From Nageia nagi (taxonomy: Eukaryota; Pinophyta): DNA of 64,000 bases. The stretch covers positions 197,470,001-197,534,000 of the forward strand of contig JBITNC010000001.1 of NCBI GenBank assembly GCA_050084985.1, given 5' to 3'. Numbering within the stretch: the first letter of the stretch is position 1; each line of letters starts with the position of its first letter. The notes under the pieces are model-generated. The model saw only the letters and a list, made by a program, of their open reading frames with translations, was not told where the DNA came from and ran no database searches. A program made the translations under genes and the position numbers. This document shows, one piece after another, positions 48,727 through 60,200 of this stretch.

Positions 48727-49026
48727 CACGTTGGGCCTTAGAGAGGCTGGACACCTCACGTTGGGTCTTGAGGAGGATGGACACCCCACGTTGGGTCTCG
48801 TAGGAGCTGCAAACCTCACATTGGGCCTTGGAGAGGTTGGATACCTCACGATGAGCCTTAAAGGAACTAGGCACCTCATGTTGGGCCTTGGAGAGGCTAG
48901 ATACCCCATGTTAGGCCTTGGAGAGGCTAGACACCCCATGCTGGCCTTCGGAGAGATTAGACGTCTCACATGGAGCCTTGAGGAGCTTCTACCCCCATGT
49001 TAGGCTTCAGGGAGGCTTGTCCAGTA
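48727..49026 (+). repeat. 30-bp minisatellite, about 10 units
   Basis: Units of exactly 30 bp have a consensus starting CACGTTGGGCCTTGGAGAGG followed by CTGGACACCC. In the plus frame they encode a decapeptide like PTLGLGEAGH (open 48671-49003). Degenerate units continue to about 49230. Confidence 0.92.
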
Positions 49027-49577
49027 TTGAATCCCAGGGAGGTTGACTACTCAATGTTGGGTATGGAGTTTCTATTCCCCAGGTAGAGAACTAGGGAGAT
49101 AGGGAGTGGGACGATGAGCCTGAAGGTAGCTTGGTACCCCACGTTGGAGGATGAGAAGGTTTCTTACTTCATACTGGCTGTTGAGGGATCTTGGAACTCC
49201 ATGTTGAGCTTTGAAGTGACCTGGCCTCATACATGGAGCAAAGGCTCCATCTGTTTTCACTTACCCATGATTTACTTGAGGTTCTTGTAGGTACATCTTG
49301 TTGAAGGCTTCACTACACTCCTTTGCTTTCTAAGGATGGCCATTAAACAGCTGAAGAGGAGTGATAGTTAAAGCAAATCAGAGTTTTTTCATGCATTATT
49401 GATGCATGGAAACACAGAGTCAGCAATCTGCACCAGATTGCCAACATGGGAAGAAGATATTGAAGTTGTATTCCACCATGACAGATTACAGCTCATTGGA
49501 TTGAAGGATTCTTAGAAGACAATATGTTGCAATCTTCCACCATTGCTTGAAGACAAGCAATTCGAGAGGGGATGCTT
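49027..49577 (+). other. 3' untranslated part of element E with purine tract
   Basis: The first 200 bp are eroded minisatellite units. The rest is non-coding. The end, GAGAGGGGATGCTT at 49564-49577, is the purine tract before the 3' LTR. Confidence 0.7.
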
Positions 49578-49803
49578 TGTGACGTCCCCCTTGCATCCAT
49601 GTAATTAATTATGAAATCCAACGGATTCCCCTTCTGTAATATTTTTTATTATTGCATTGTACTTTTAGTTGTGGCTTGGGATAGAAGACTTAATGGGTCA
49701 ATGGATCCCACTGTGAGCCCTAAGTGGGATGCCTCCCTCCCTAGCATAGAATAGGAGTTTTATTATACTTGGAGATCCTGATCATGACTGTGGGAATCCC
49801 AAG
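49578..49803 (+). repeat. Truncated 3' LTR of element E
   Basis: It is collinear with the first 226 bp of 45296-46475 and stops after GTGGGAATCCCAAGG, where a gypsy RT scrap starts. Confidence 0.9.
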
Positions 49804-50388
49804 GTTTGAACTCATGAAGGTCATTATGAACTCTTGGTGATATCATTCGATTTCACAAATGCACCATCAACTTTCCAAAGTCTCAAGAATTAAGTATTGA
49901 GGCCCTACCTAAGAAAGTTTGCCTTGGTCTTTTTTATGAAATTTTAATCTGCAGTAAGTCTTGGGAAGACCATCTTCAACACACAAGGTTGGTGTTACAA
50001 GTTACAATTACTCCACGACTAACAATTATTCTGAAGAGATCAAAATGTGTTTTTGGCTCAATCAAGATAGAATATTTAGGCCATATTGTTTCTCAAGAAA
50101 GTGTTCAAGTTGATAAAAAGAAGACTGAGGCAATGGAGAACTAGCCAACACTGAACACCTCAAAACATTTATGAGGATTCCTAGGATTGACAAGATACTA
50201 TTGTAAATTTGTCAAGGATTATGGAAAACTTGCAACCCCTCTCACTACAATGCTTCGCAAAAAATCTTTCCATTGGACTGAGGCTTCCACTCATGCATCT
50301 GACCAACTCAAATAGGCCATTTGTACCGCTCAAGTGTTAGCCATGACATATTTTAGCAAAGACGTTGAAATATTTGGAACTAGGAATG
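49804..50388 (+). pseudogene. Gypsy RT scrap
   Basis: Plus-strand frames read [20 protein letters not shown] and FQSL, then SKCVFGSIKIEYLGHIVSQE and FLGLTRYYCKFVKDYGKLAT with frame changes. This is the palm-to-thumb part of a gypsy RT close in type to element D. The catalytic YxDD region is damaged (FFMKF). No LTR of its own is visible. Confidence 0.8.
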
Positions 50389-50389
50389 G

Positions 50390-51266
50390 TTCAAAATTGC
50401 CCTAATGGGGCTCACAAAACTTACTAAAATTCACAAAAATTCCCAATTAAGTCGTTCATGCACTTCAAATACCCAAAATTGTAATATGACAAACTATTCT
50501 TCATTCCGAAATTATTAGCCAATTAAGCAACAAATATGAAAATAAACAAGATCAAGCTTTCACACAACAAAATATGCAACACACAAGCTAAATAGGAGAA
50601 ATAATGCCAAAGTCTTAGTATTGAACAATGATGGAGCAAGATACAACCAAATAGGCCCAAGAGGGTTGACGTCTGGCTCAATGGACAAGATCTAGGGCAC
50701 ACTCTCCTCAAATGTTGACATCTCACTGCTAGGGCCTTCACCCCGAATCTAAGTTGCAAAGCTGGTCTGATTAAGGGTTTTCTTCCTTAGCCAAGATCTA
50801 GTGAGGGCTATGTCCCACTAGCTCCTTCTCCAAGTTGGGTTTGAATCCAACTAGATGCCCAAGAGATGATGTTGCCACTCCGAAGATAAAAGATGTCGAA
50901 TATGCTCATTGATGCCTCCACAATGTTACGCCAACCATATAAGTAGGAATCCTCTAAGGTTGGGCGCTCACACACCCTCCAAGGCGACATCATGCTTCGA
51001 TGCTCAAATTGTACCTCGAGATCACACCAAATCATGCACCTAGCCTCTAATCATGTGTTGTGCCTTGGGATCCTCAATATGATATTTAAATGCTCCTAAT
51101 CTACTCTTAGGAGGGAGACGTCGCACTAGGGGATCACAATTGGTCCATGGGACCCATATGTCTCTTGTCCTAAGTTACATTACTGCCTAAGTATACATGT
51201 AATAAATAAATAAACACTCCTAGTTACAAAATCACTCCTAAAGGGGAACGTCCCATGAAAGGAGAC
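50390..51266 (-). repeat. 3' LTR of a minus-strand gypsy element (J)
   Basis: On the minus strand the purine tract GAGAAGGGAGGACT precedes TGCAATGTCTCC, the LTR start at 51266. The tract sits within KQFEKGGLQC, matching KQFEEGGLVM at the same position in element H. The left end is placed near 50390, where the RT scrap stops, and is uncertain. Confidence 0.65.
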
Positions 51267-51289
51267 ATTGCAGTCCTCCCTTCTCGAAT

Positions 51290-51735
51290 TGCTTGACCGC
51301 AAGCAATACAAGATAATAGCACAATATCAAATCTGCAAGTTGATGAAGATGTCTTCCATTCTTCATTGGCAAGATCAAGATCCATCCATGTTGTATCTGA
51401 ATTGTGAAGTACAATTTTCGCCATGTTGTCTTCAATCATCATGTTTGTCAAATGAGCATATATAAAATCTACTAACTCATGTATAATAGCACAACATCAA
51501 ATCTGCAAGTTGATGAAGATTTGTCTTCCATTCTTCATTGGCAATCCATCCATGTTGTATCTGAACTTTGAAGTACCATTTTTTCCACGTCTTCATTCAT
51601 CATGTTCTTCAAATGAGAATATATAAAATCTACTAACTAATGTATAGATTCCATATTAGCATATTGCCATATATGAAATCTACTAACTCATGTCAAGATT
51701 TTATATAATCCTATATAAAATCTACTAACTCGTGT
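51290..51735. repeat. Tandem duplication and TATAAAATCTACTAACT repeats
   Basis: The segments starting near 51316 and 51484 (ATAATAGCACAAYATCAAAT onward) are two copies of about 170 bp. In addition TATAAAATCTACTAACT or a one-base variant recurs near 51460, 51621, 51674 and 51715. Confidence 0.8.
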
Positions 51736-52370
51736 ATTTCTTGCATAGCTTTGATGTCAGATAGTTCACAAACTAAAAATGCAAATGGAGTGATGACTCC
51801 TCTTTCCCTGTCGTCCATGAAGCAAACATCCATCCAATATGTTCCAACGTTTGGCAGGAAAATAGCCAACATTGAGTCTTTGCCCATGCCATCACCTCCA
51901 AACTGGACTACCAATAGATCATCTTCATCAGTATCCATGGACATCCCTACTATGCTCTCCTCCAATGTGATCAATGGGAAATGATAAGTCACCAAGGCTT
52001 GGCCAAAGGATTCCCAAAATGCAGCAACCACACCGTCATAAGATAGAAAACCCGAAGTCATAAATATGAATGCTCTATAGCTCCAACCATCCATAAATGC
52101 AGCCAAGATAACATCCAATCAATCTACCATGTCCTTGATGTCCTTGTCTATGCATTGGGTAATCTTGATGAAGATCATTAATGCCCATTTTGCAAAGGCA
52201 TAGTCAACAGCGACAACATTTGCACTAGGGCTACCTCCTCCAATTAGTTGTGGTGGAGACTCCAAGGTCCCACTAGCAGTATTAAGATAATCCAAGGTAA
52301 TGCCAACACCTTTGGATAGCTAGTTGTGTCCTTTGAGGTACATTATTCCTCAAAATAGAAATCCATTACG
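51711..52370 (-). pseudogene. Unrecognised ORF inside element J
   Basis: The open block 52118-51711 (135 codons) extends upstream in the same frame through TGA and TAG to about 52370, giving some 215 codons. It reads SKGVGITLDYLNTASGTLES, then SANVVAVDYAFAKWALMIFI, SYDGVVAAFWESFGQALVTY, and an acidic MSMDTDEDDLLVVQFGGDGM. It has no zinc finger, protease, RT or integrase motif. It sits just before the repeats and purine tract of J, where an integrase tail would be expected. The function is unknown; a captured host sequence or a family-specific ORF are both possible. Confidence 0.5.
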
Positions 52371-52427
52371 TCCTTAATATTTGCTATACCTCAAGTAACT
52401 CCAGGTGGGTTTTCATCCACAAAGGTA

Positions 52428-53623
52428 TGTGACGTACCCTTTGAAAAATTGTAATTAATTATGGAATCCCACGGATTCCCCCTTTCGCATAATTAATTAC
52501 ATAATTGTGCTTAATTAGTTAGTGCTTGGGATAGAAGACTTAATGGGTCATTGGACCCCACTGAGAGCCCCAAGTGGGACGTCTCCCTCCCAAGCATAGA
52601 TTAAGAGTTTTATTGTACTTGAAGATCCTGATCATGATTGTGGGAATCCCAAGGTATGTTTAGCACTTAGGAGATTGGATGAGCACTTATGTACATGGGC
52701 CAACCTTGGAGAGACTCCTAGACCCCCACGTTGGCCCATGATGACACCCAACCACCACGCATGGTTCCTACACCTGACATTAGGCATGTGTGGCACTGGA
52801 GACCCTCACGTTGGCATTTATGGCACTCCAGACCCCCACGTTGCAATGCTTGACCCCTAGGCACCCACCTTGGGCATTCTAGGCCCTCCAAGAGGCTAAC
52901 GTTGGATTAGAGGAGCTGGGAATAATTCCTAAATGAGATCTAGATCCAGCCAAGTGTTATAAAAGGGCATTGGAGCGTCATAGTTGGATATACCTAATTA
53001 TTATTATTATCTCTTGATACCGTCCTATGGACACAAGTCTTAGCGGCGCTAAGCAATCCCCTAGGTGTAGCACCTAGGAGGGCTATCAAGTTGAGGGTTT
53101 ATATAGCCTACGGCATTGGTGTAGCACCCTTGCCCATCCAGTGGTATTATGAGGTTGCGCTTTTACCTTCAATGGTTTCCGAGATCAGAGGAGGGCTCCT
53201 TCGATGGAGAGGATTCAAGTTTTGAGGAAGCAATATTGTCCCATGGTTCTATCATCCGTCCAGCAGTGAGAGACATTGCTTGTGCTCTAGTTGGCTCCTT
53301 GGAGACCAACGTCTAGCTCTGGGAGCTTGGTATTGTATTGTTCTTCATTGTTTATCATACATACAACCATTGGGCATTCAGATCTCATATTGTGTTGTGC
53401 TTGAGTCCATTATTGTAACATTGTGGTATACTTGTCCATTTATGCATGCATGAACCATACATTGGCATTGCGAGGGTTTGAACATTGATATTTGGTTGTC
53501 TTGGCCAGACATTGACATATTTGGTGTGTGAACGCATTATCTGGATGCCTTAGAATAGACATTAGGGTTTGTTTAATTGAATTTGCTAATTTTGCACTTG
53601 AGATTGCATTTTGGGTCTTTACA
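52428..53623 (+). repeat. E-type LTR of a second element (K)
   Basis: This 1,196-bp full-length homologue of 45296-46475 begins TGTGACGTACCC and ends TTTACA, with a TATA box at 52958-52966. It is not the missing part of E's 3' LTR, because it includes the first 226 bp as well. Confidence 0.9.
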
Positions 53624-53624
53624 G

Positions 53625-53636
53625 TGGTATCAAAGC
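53625..53636 (+). other. Primer binding site of element K
   Basis: TGGTATCAAAGC lies one base inside the LTR, followed by CTTAGATCTGGCCAACCTGT, as in element E. So this is a 5' LTR, not a solo LTR. Confidence 0.85.
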
Positions 53637-53870
53637 TTAGATCTGGCCAACCTGTGTGCTGAGATCTAGCTAGAAGCAAATTGAACCAGTAGATTGGGAG
53701 GTCCTGCACTTAAAAGGTCAGTTTTCAGGTCCAAACAGCAGTTTTTCGGAAAAGTATGAATTCCTAGACTAAGATGTCTAGGGTTTGGAAAATATATCTG
53801 TAGATTTGAAAGTTGTTTCCAGGTATAAAAAGTCTTGATCTATTATCCTGGCTAATTAGAAAACTTTAAT

Positions 53871-54815
53871 ATGAAGATTTCAAATTTTATGCTAGGGTTT
53901 TTTGAAAGTTCAGCCAGATCTGCATTCCGTGTGAAGCAATTAGAGTTGGCACCAATAGAAAAAGATATTCCAACCAGATCTACCTTCCACATAAAGAAAT
54001 CAAAATTGGGAGACATGTTAGTGAAGAATTTGGTCACCAAGCTAGCCAAGAAAGGTTTTTCTCACAATGAAACAAATGAACTACTATGGTATCTCAGTAC
54101 GTATTATGAAAAAGAAAGATAAAAGAAGAAAGGACTCATGGGGAATAAGGAGGAATCTCAAATTCCACCCCCACCACAATGGCCACATGAAACGCCACTA
54201 AGGGTAAAGCTTCTACACCAAATCTATCAATGGACTTCCAACAAATTCAGGGAACAAATAAATTTTCAGCTTTATTTGGGTCTCTTGGGTCAAGGGGCAT
54301 ATGAGTTGGCAAAGGAGTTTGGAGAGACTTGCAAAGGAAAGGAGGAGGCTAGGTCTACCCCTATGGCCAATATGGAGGCATCACCAATTGCTTGGAAAGA
54401 GAACGCACACTATCTACAACATCCCTTGCATCATTGTGAGACATGGATCAGCCATGTTGACACCCCTAAAAGGTATGAAAGTAATTCTGATTTTTATGAC
54501 AGTAATTCAGAAATTTTGCATGGTGTTGTTGAGAGTAATAATATTGGGAAGAAAGAGGAAAGAGCCATTGTTGTTTCAGATTTGGTTTCCACAAATAGTA
54601 ATGAGGAAAATGAAGATCGCTTTAAGTCTAGTGTGGAGAAAGATAAGGATTGCAAAGAGGAAAATACTATTTCAAATCTTGGAAACTCACAAATCATTGG
54701 CCAAAGAATTGCACCACTACATGAGGTATGTCTAGTAGAGCTTCAAAATGGTTCTTTTGAAGTACACTCACATATGTTGAGAAAGAGCATGTGCATATTG
54801 GAGTTTCCAGATTAG
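53871..54815 (+). pseudogene. Unrecognised ORF of element K
   Basis: Two open blocks, 53871-54122 and 54138-54815, share one frame and are separated by a single TAA, giving about 314 codons. The first part is basic and helical (IKKSKLGDMLVKNLVTKLAK), the middle Pro- and aromatic-rich (QIPPPPQWPHETPLRVKLLH), the last part acidic and Ser/Asn-rich (SNSDFYDSNSEILHGVVESN). It lies about 250 bp after the primer site, where element E has gag, but shares no gag motif. The function is unknown. I see no 3' LTR for K. Confidence 0.5.
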
Positions 54816-54939
54816 CTTGCGAAAACATCCACACTAGTTTCATGTCTTTGATTTTGAATTATATTGTGTGGGAAAATTCAATTCTTCATGTTAATCACAA
54901 TATCTTTTTAGTTCCTTAAGATCCGGGTGTTTAGGTACC

Positions 54940-56770
54940 CAAGTATGGTGAGATTATGAAGGCAATGGAAGGCTTCTCTTTTACAGCACCAACTTATAAG
55001 AAAAATATGACAACATTGTATGAGAATGTGGGATCATCTCTCACCCTTGGAGTGAGGTCCATGAGTTTAGACTATTGGAGGGATTTAGCACCATGGATCC
55101 ATAGGGATCTAAGCTTGGAGAATGGACATCTTGCCTTCAGAAGATATGACTTGTTTTTCAATTCTGTTTTGTTGATTATTAATCTTGTTTTTAGCATGAA
55201 CAATAGCTACATACAAAAGAAATAAAAGATTGTTGTTAGCTACAGCACTTGCACACCATTTGGAGGTGTTTTGGGCTCCAACATCCAAGATTGGATGTCC
55301 ACACTTGCTGCCTTTTATGACAGATCTGTACATGCATATTTCTCAGTTACATTGTCAAGAAATGGTGCCTCAAAAGAAAATAAAATGGCTGTCTTTGGGA
55401 GAAGAAAGTTCGTGGTTGATGGGAGGACTATTAGCTCACATTAATGCTTCACATTGCACATTTTGAGGGCTGCCATTATTCATAGTTTGAGGACTGTTAG
55501 AAGCATCCTTAATTCAGACATCAACATTCATGTTCGCAAAGGGGCTGCTGCAATTACTTTTGAGATTAAATTTGTTGAGCATACAAGGGATGTACCTTTT
55601 AAAGATACATTACATAAGGATTCTTGGATTGCTGCGTTTCACTTTGCCATATTTCTTGGTGCAATTTGGGCTGCACATAAAGAGATAATTGAGATAGCAG
55701 CATTCAAGGAAGTTGGGGCAGCTTTGAGAAGGAAATTAGGTGACCAAACAGCGATAAGTTGGATTAACACTTCACCAGTTTTCAGGATTGTTTTTTGGAC
55801 TGTATATGAGACTATTTTGAGAATGAATTTTGACACAAATAGAACAATTTACTTGCTGATTCCATGAGCTGCATTTGAGAAGACAATGGAAAAGGAAACA
55901 TTGAGTAAGTTGAGGTCATCTCACATCTTGAATGGGGCTATAACTTCAGCACTTTGTGGGACAGAATTGGCATCAGTTTTATGTTACATGGGTTGATTGG
56001 TGAGACAGTAAAGGTTGAACTTACTGTTGATGCAAGAGGGACTATTTAAGATAATATAAGGAATGTTTTTCACTTGATAGAGGCTGCCTATGACCAGGGA
56101 ATATCTTCCGTCACTACAGGAACAGTTATGGTTGCATTTGATGATTTGTTAGCAGCTGTGTGTAGAGAGACAGTAAGGGCTGCAAAATTAAGGACTGATT
56201 TCCATGATTGTAGACCTATACACGCTGCTGAAGGCAGAAGTAGAATCACTTCATCAAGGAAGAAAATAGCTCATCATTCAGCATATCATTGGGGAAGTTA
56301 CTTAAGACTTTTTGTTGTACCTTTTGTGATTGATTCAGAGCAAAGAAGGTGTGTACCGAGGGCTGCATTTGATATCCAAAGGCTAATAGTTGTTTCGAAA
56401 ATCCTTTCCTCACTAGCCAAGGACATTTTAGACCCCAACGTGTCCAACGTGGAAGTGGAAAAGCTTGTTCTTAGTAAAGAGTACATGTCTTCTACTCACA
56501 CTAATGACTTCAGCCCCAACGTTCCCGTTTGGAACCCCACACTTGCTGCATTTTGTAATGGACTTGCCATTTTCAGTTTGATAGTTGATGGTGCTTTGAG
56601 GAACCATAAGGTTGTTGTCCTTTGGTGTTTAATGAAAGAAAAAGGGGCTGCTGTTATGGATCTGTTGGGATGCTTTTCTTTCCTGCGAAAACTCTCTGAA
56701 AATCGCACACGGAACTTAGGAGATCCCAAGCAACATAGTCGGGAATGCATCTCCAATTCCCCCATTTGAA
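54940..56770 (+). pseudogene. Broken coding stretch of unknown protein, possibly a retrocopy of a plant gene
   Basis: Successive open blocks in changing frames read as one protein: KAMEGFSFTAPTYKKNMTTL and GVRSMSLDYWRDLAPWIHRD (54960-55140), ALAHHLEVFWAPTSKIGCPH (55245 on), IRKGAAA-like NIHVRKGAAAITFEIKF (55525 on), DVPFKDTLHKDSWIAAFHFA, then 56074-56769 with GISSVTTGTVMVAFDDLLAA and ISSLAKD-like LSSLAKDILDPNVSNVEVEK. About 80 bp at 55150-55230 look foreign to the frame. It is helical and Ala/Leu-rich, and lacks transposase, RT or integrase motifs. Its lack of introns over 1.8 kb fits a retrocopy. I cannot name the parent. Confidence 0.5.
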
Positions 56771-57280
56771 AAGGACTTTATACCTCCAAGGCTCTTCTCG
56801 AAACACCCTACTCAACAACTCAACATTCTGACGTTGTAGGTATGCTTGTCAAACGTGTTTCTAGTATAAGGATAGATAAAAGAAAGTGCGGTATCCCTAT
56901 TTGGAATCAGCCTCAATGGAATGGAATGAGAGGTTACTAGTCTATTAACCAACGTTGTTTTATATGATGTATAGAGTTTATTCAAAATATCTGTGTGGAC
57001 TTAATGATTGTATTTAGGTTTGAAAGCATAAAGGCAATACAGTAAAAGGCGAAGGACAACACCTTGGAGAAGGAACGGATACTTGGTCGGATATGAGTTT
57101 GAGATTCACTGACGGGAAAGTGTCTAAGAGTTGATCTCTTCCAAATTGGTTAAGGACTCTTCATCCAATTCATCCAACCTTGCACGCAAACAACTTCACA
57201 TTCGAATTGCTTCAAACAACAAAGGAAAACTCGCGAGAAACCGACGAGAAATTGCGAGAAACCGTGAGTCGGCAGCCTAC
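56771..57280. other. Unassigned stretch before the hAT element
   Basis: No gene is supported. At 57228-57270 GCGAGAAACCG recurs with GACGAGAAA between, and CGTGAGAAACC recurs at 57340, suggesting the 5' edge of the hAT element may lie here rather than at 57281. Confidence 0.35.
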
Positions 57281-60200
57281 CAAGGACGGGGGGGTGAAAC
57301 TTGGGACTATCGAGTAATGGTGAGTAACCGGCTGGGGAACTCGTGAGAAACCAAAGAGTACTCGGCTACCAGTAAAACAAAGCTGAATTTCACATTTTTT
57401 AAGACAATCAACCCCTCTAATCTGCCTATTTCATTGCCGATTTGGTCTTTTTCTCCATTTTGCTCATTGGTTTTGCTCTCCAAGTTAGTTTTTGAAGATT
57501 CGAAGGTTTAGCATCAATCTGAAGAGCTTCAACATGGATTTTTAGCATTTCACTGTAGATTTCTCAAGAGCTTGTGATCTAGTTATGTGTTTTTTAATTT
57601 TCACCATGCATTAGAAGACGTAGGGTTTTTGGATTTTTTTTTTTGAATTTCACCATGGAATTTTTTTTTTCTTTGTATGTTAATGTTAATGCCTATACTT
57701 CAAAAGGGTAGTGTTATTTTTGGAATATTTTGTGATTTTTTTTGTAAACTAGGGTTAGTGTTTTCAATAAGAATTTTACTTTTTTTCACTTTCAAGATGG
57801 AAACTGAAGATGATGTCCATTCAAATGCACCTCCTCCTCAAGCACAAAGGATAGATATTGCTTGGAAGTATGGCACAAAGGGTGAACTTGCAGGTCAAGT
57901 GATTTCCAATTTCTACAAAAGACCTTATAGGGGTGCTATCAATAGATTAAAATACCATCTCGCAAGGATACCAAGTAAAGATGTAGCACTTTGTCCTACT
58001 GCACCTCCTGAGGTTATACATGAGATGCAAGCTTTACTTGCTACATCCTCACAAAAAAAGGTAGAAAAGCAAAAGACCAAGATGGCAGTTGGTGCAGGGA
58101 TTAGGGGAAACGTGAGGTTTGAAGATTCAGTGACAAATTTTTTCTTTGCCCAAAATCCATGTTCAGAGCCAAATGAAAATTCAACACTTCCAAGTTCAGT
58201 GATGCATAAAACCATGGAAGGTTTCTTTGTTCCTCCTACAGAGGCACAACCTTGCCTTGACACTACATCATGGGGAAAAGATAAAATCCAAGCAGCCCGA
58301 AGAGCAACTACAAATAATTGGTACTATTGCAACATTCCTTTTAATGTTGTAAGTAGTCCTTATTGGGCAGCCATGGTAAATGCATTCATCAATGTTGGAA
58401 GAGGGATGAAGGCCCATACCGCAAAGGATTTCAGTTGTCCTTTTCTTGAGGATGCAGTACTTACCACACGTGCCATAGTAGATGAGCAAAGAAAGAATTC
58501 GCGCAAACATGGATGCACTATTATGTCAGATGGATGGACAAATACGAAGAACCGTACACTACTCAACTTCATGGTGGCATCAAGTGGATTAATGGTCTTC
58601 TTGAAGTCGATTGATGCATCCGATAAGATAAAAGATGCATCGCTGATTTTCAAATTGCTTGAGGAAGTGGTGTTCGAAGTGGGTGTGGAGAATGTTTTCC
58701 AAGTTGTGACGAACAACTCTTCAATTTATGTTTCTGCAGGTAAAATACTTGAGAGGAAGTATAAAACCTTATTTTGAAGCCCATGCGCAGCCCATGTGAT
58801 TTACCTTATGCTAGAGGACATGGGCAAGCTCTTATGGATTTAAAATGTGGTTGATGAAGCAAAAATAATTACCAAATTCATCTACAATCACACTTGGGTG
58901 CTTAGTTTGATGAGAGAGCATACGGGTGGCAAGGAGATCATTCGTCCAAGTATCACTAGATTTGCCTTCAATTTTCTTGCATTACAAAACCTCTTTGAAG
59001 AAGAAGCTCCTCTTAAGAGTATGCTTATTAGTGATAGATGGAGGGAGTCTTCTTCTTGTCATAGTGATGATGGGGAGAAGGTTGAAAAGATAGTGTTTGA
59101 TGACTTGTTTTGGAAGGGCGTTGATGAGGCCTTGAAGGTAATTTAAATTCTTTCTTTTATGTCTTTATTTTTCAAGTTTTAGTTTGTAGCTTTGTAAGTT
59201 TGTAGTTTGTATTTTTCATTATCTAAATCTAAATTTGTTTTTTTTAATGATTTCTAGGTCACACAACCTTGGGTCAAGGTTCTTCGTCTTGTAGATGGTG
59301 ATTTGATGCAAATGGGCTATCTATATGAGGCCATGGATAGGGAAAATGGGGTTTTCCAACGTATGTATAAAAGAAACAAAAATAAATTGGATGCCCTTGA
59401 GAGTATCATTGATATAAGATGGACCCATCATCTCCATCAACCTCTACATGCAACGGGGTACTACTTGAACCCCAAGTTTTTCTATGTTGATAATTTTGAG
59501 GCTGATAATGAGGTTATGGATGGCCTCTATACTTGCATTGAGAGGATGATCCCTGGTGATAACCTTAGGGCTCTTGTTCTAGAAGAGATGCAAACCTATA
59601 AGAAGGCTGAAGGGAGGGTTCTTTCTTCAGTTATTTCTAAAATGTCGAGGAACACTTTGTGACCAGGTAATAATCTAAAATCAATAAAATTATAAATGTG
59701 TTGTCTTTTTACTATTAGTAATTTAGAATTTTATAAAAGCTAGATTGAGTTTTTGAAATTGTAATACCTTTTTCATAGATTGTTGGTGGGAAGATAATGG
59801 TGGTCGGTGTCCGAATCTTTAAAGGGTGGTAGTGAGGATATTGAGTCAACCATGTAGCGCTTCTGGGTTGTGAGCGCAATTGGTCCATGTTTGCAAGCAT
59901 TCACACAAAGAGACGCAACAGGTTGAGCCAGCAATGCCTGAATGACCTTGTGTTCATCCAATACAATCTTCGTCTTCATGTCAGACAAATGGAGGGCACA
60001 GATTGCTATGATGCCATTGACGTTGATTCTATGGATCCACTAGTACATTGGGTTGCTAAAGATGTGGAACCCATCTTCAATGAAGACATCGAGCAACTTG
60101 AAAGGGAAGCAACATATGAAGATGCATCTAGAGCAGGTGAATGTACATCTAGTGCAGCAGCTGCAATTTATGTGGAGCCCAAGGATGAGGATGAGGACAA

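Larger units (their letters stand above)
45296..49803 (+). mobile_element. Element E: gag-protease-only LTR retrotransposon
   Basis: It has a full 5' LTR (45296-46475), a primer site, gag and protease frames, a 30-bp minisatellite, a purine tract and a 3' LTR that is only 226 bp long before an unrelated RT scrap begins. No RT, RNase H or integrase is present between the LTRs, so it would have depended on another element's enzymes. It is less decayed and richer in CpG than A to D. Confidence 0.85.

Noticed and set aside
48715-48969. 84-codon minus-strand repeat protein
   Set aside because: It is the antisense reading of the 30-bp minisatellite; any frame of a 30-bp unit tends to stay open.
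52428-53623. Reading LTR K as the missing part of E's 3' LTR
   Set aside because: K contains the first 226 bp as well and is followed by a primer site, so it is a separate 5' LTR.
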